Assembly: GCF_042646425.1 (NCBI RefSeq)
Contig: NZ_JBHRTR010000048.1
Location: 1 to 64,000, forward strand
Reading direction: 5' to 3'
Source: Marinibaculum pumilum
Lineage (GTDB): Bacteria; Pseudomonadota; Alphaproteobacteria; Ferrovibrionales; Ferrovibrionaceae
DNA length: 64,000 nucleotides
The position numbers were made by a program, and so were the translations under genes. This document shows, in pieces, positions 62,639-64,000 of the stretch (within the stretch, counting starts at the first letter, position 1; the number at the start of each line of letters is the position of its first letter). Below the pieces are notes generated by a model. The model was not told the DNA's origin and did no database searches. It saw only the letters and a program-made list of their open reading frames with translations.

Positions 62639-63718
62639 ATGATCCAGTATGCAAAGAGGTTCGTTCTGCCCGCCACCATGGCGGCGGGCATCCTGGCCGG
62701 GGCGATGGCGCCGGCCGCCGCGCAGGACGTGGAGCGGTTCACCGTGACGGCGGGCCATCCGCCGGTCTTTTCCTGGGTGCGGCTGATCGACGAATATGTG
62801 ATCCCGGAAACCGACAAGCGGCTGGAAGCCGCCGGCAATCCGGTGAAGATCGACTGGACCACCGCCTATGGCGGCACCCTGGCCAAGATCGGCGCCGAGA
62901 GCGATGCGATCCGCTCCGGCGTGTCCGACATGGGCATCGTCGCCTTCATCTTCGAGGCGGCGAAGTTCCCGCTGGAGCAGGTCACCCTGTTCGCCCCCTT
63001 CGCGACCGACGATATCCGCAAGATCGGCACGGCGATCGAACAGGTGCGTGGGCAGACCCCGGCGATGCAGGAGGCCTGGAAGCAGGCCAATGCGGAATGC
63101 CTGGGCGCGGCGGCGATCGACACCTACCAGCTGGTGACGAAGTTCCCCGTCTCCTCCATCGACGACCTGGAGGGCAAGAAGATCCTGGCGCCCGGACCGG
63201 CCGCGAACTGGATCAAGGGCACCGGCGCGATCGGCGTCGCCGGCAACCTGACCACCTACTACAACGATCTGAAGACGGGCGTGGCCGATGGCGTGATCGT
63301 TTCCGCCGCGCCGGCCTTCGCGATCAAGCTGCACGAGGTCGCGCCCCACGTCACCAAGGTGAATATCGGCGCCCAGTCGACCGGCTGCCTGGCGATCAGC
63401 GCAGACCGGCTGGCCGCGCTGCCGCCGGAGGCACAGAAGATCATCCGCGAGGTCGGTGCCGGCTATACCGAGAAGTTCGCCGAGGTGCAGATGGCGACCG
63501 CCGAGGCCGCCATGGAGGGGATGAAGGCCGGTGGCGCCACGATCTCCGAACTGTCGCCGGAGGAACGTGCCCGCTGGGCCAACGCCCTGCCGCCGATCGG
63601 CAAGGAATGGGCGGAGGAGATGGCTTCCCGCGGCCTGCCGGGCCAGGAGGTGATGGCGGCCTATATCGACGCCCTGGAGGCCCAGGGGGTGGAGATGCCG
63701 CGCGACTGGTCGAAGTGA
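62639..63718 (+). CDS. dctP: TRAP transporter substrate-binding protein, DctP family
   Basis: 359 residues with a signal peptide (VLPATMAAGILAGAMAPAAAQ). DctP-type pattern: FTVTAGHPPVFSWVRLIDEY, YGGTLAKIGAESDAIRSGVS, FPLEQVTLFAPF, FPVSSIDDLEGKKILAPGPA, VADGVIVSAAPAFAIKLHEV. The family captures organic acids in the periplasm; conserved Arg binding to a carboxylate is typical. Here the substrate is likely an aromatic or keto acid fed to the carboxylase encoded just upstream. A 16-base hairpin (CCGGCCCCAGGGCCGG, 63721-63736) follows the stop. Confidence 0.93.
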   Translation: MIQYAKRFVLPATMAAGILAGAMAPAAAQDVERFTVTAGHPPVFSWVRLIDEYVIPETDKRLEAAGNPVKIDWTTAYGGTLAKIGAESDAIRSGVSDMGIVAFIFEAAKFPLEQVTLFAPFATDDIRKIGTAIEQVRGQTPAMQEAWKQANAECLGAAAIDTYQLVTKFPVSSIDDLEGKKILAPGPAANWIKGTGAIGVAGNLTTYYNDLKTGVADGVIVSAAPAFAIKLHEVAPHVTKVNIGAQSTGCLAISADRLAALPPEAQKIIREVGAGYTEKFAEVQMATAEAAMEGMKAGGATISELSPEERARWANALPPIGKEWAEEMASRGLPGQEVMAAYIDALEAQGVEMPRDWSK

Positions 63719-63720
63719 GG

Positions 63721-63736
63721 CCGGCCCCAGGGCCGG
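63721..63736 (+). promoter_or_regulatory. intercistronic hairpin between dctP and dctQ
   Basis: CCGGCC and GGCCGG flank a CCAG loop, giving a six-base-pair stem three bases after the DctP stop. No T run follows. Such hairpins often stabilise or attenuate the transcript so that the binding protein is made in excess of the permease. Confidence 0.55.
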
Positions 63737-63755
63737 TCGCGGCGACCGCCGCGCC

Positions 63756-64000
63756 TTGACCGCCGATCCGCAGTCGGCTGACCGGCGGCCACCAGGCGGC
63801 GCCCCGGGTGTCGGGGCCGCCGCCTACGGCCGGCCGCAGCCGTTCCGCTTCGACCGCATCGGCGCAGGCCTGAACGCGCTGGGCACGGTCTGGATCTTCG
63901 GGCTGCTGGTGCTGGTCGACGCGGATATCGTCGGCCGCGAACTGTTCGGCGCGCCGGTGCGGGGCGCGATCGAGATCGTCGGCCTGTCGATCGTCGGCAT
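63756..64000 (+). CDS. dctQ: TRAP transporter small permease, DctQ type (cut by the window end)
   Basis: Reading from TTG 63756 gives a polar Pro/Gly-rich leader (TADPQSADRRPPGGAPGVGA), then FRFDRIGAGLNALGTVWIFG, LLVLVDADIVGRELF and APVRGAIEIVGLSIVG. This is the four-helix small TRAP permease start; the VDADIVGRELFGAP stretch is typical. About 80 residues are visible and the rest, plus the large DctM permease, lie beyond 64000. The start is uncertain. Confidence 0.78.
   Translation, partial: MTADPQSADRRPPGGAPGVGAAAYGRPQPFRFDRIGAGLNALGTVWIFGLLVLVDADIVGRELFGAPVRGAIEIVGLSIVG

Overview
The window (64 kb, GC-rich, about 68-70% by eye) looks like chromosomal DNA of an alphaproteobacterium, probably of the Rhodospirillales/Azospirillales type. 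The evidence is a 5S rRNA followed directly by an initiator tRNA, a type II (RibH2-like) lumazine synthase under an FMN riboswitch, a CtrA-type box, Rieske dioxygenase and TRAP-transporter catabolic operons, and an unusually dense set of two-component genes. The genus cannot be fixed from the sequence alone. It is a draft assembly with three N runs (30618-30627, 49861-49946, 53595-53644). At least two of them have nominal rather than real sizes.

Layout. 1-1043: the end of an rRNA operon (5S, tRNA-fMet, terminator), then a scar of two truncated IS66 tnpA genes and a TAXI-TRAP gene tail. 1044-5444: a FecR-domain protein, OmpA lipoprotein and CHASE2 histidine kinase operon. 5609-7198: VOC protein, DUF1989 protein and a fumarylacetoacetase-family remnant. 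7225-17964: a signalling block with a 2182-aa MASE1/CHASE/multi-PAS hybrid kinase, a REC-EAL phosphodiesterase, a lone REC protein, and a NarL-type regulator with its HisKA_3 kinase. 18150-23131: an internally deleted catalase pseudogene, an alpha/beta hydrolase with two plausible starts, a DJ-1/PfpI-like protein without its cysteine, and a winged-helix/ATPase regulator. 23484-32994: a CDF metal transporter and a second signalling block built around a 1978-aa poly-HAMP hybrid kinase with ten or more 92-residue repeats.

33356-35362: FMN riboswitch and ribH, then two tandem PAS-like genes, the first frameshifted. 35377-39929: a glutamine-synthetase-like enzyme plus Rieske dioxygenase alpha and beta subunits, with a divergent AraC regulator. 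This resembles the gamma-glutamylation-plus-dioxygenation logic of aniline degradation. 39911-43149: a secreted protein, hemerythrin, hydrolase and unknown membrane/secreted proteins. 43320-49540: XRE-SulP, then a Fur-box/FecI/FecR/TonB-receptor iron-uptake unit. 49609-55250: a membrane protein interrupted by a gap, a small protein plus chemoreceptor, a LysE exporter, an AraC regulator split by a spurious gap, and an epimerase-like protein.

55391-57084: a LysR gene, then a CtrA-type box and two Nif11-like leader-peptide genes flanking a 34-aa single-span membrane peptide. 57113-64000: a LysR regulator divergent from a carboxylase/TRAP operon. It encodes a HyuA-like subunit, a HyuB-like subunit fused to an acetone-carboxylase gamma-like zinc domain, a DctP receptor, and a DctQ permease cut by the window end. 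The most novel-looking items are the Nif11/mini-membrane-peptide cluster with its CtrA box, the HyuB-gamma fusion, the GS-like/Rieske cluster and the giant poly-HAMP kinase.
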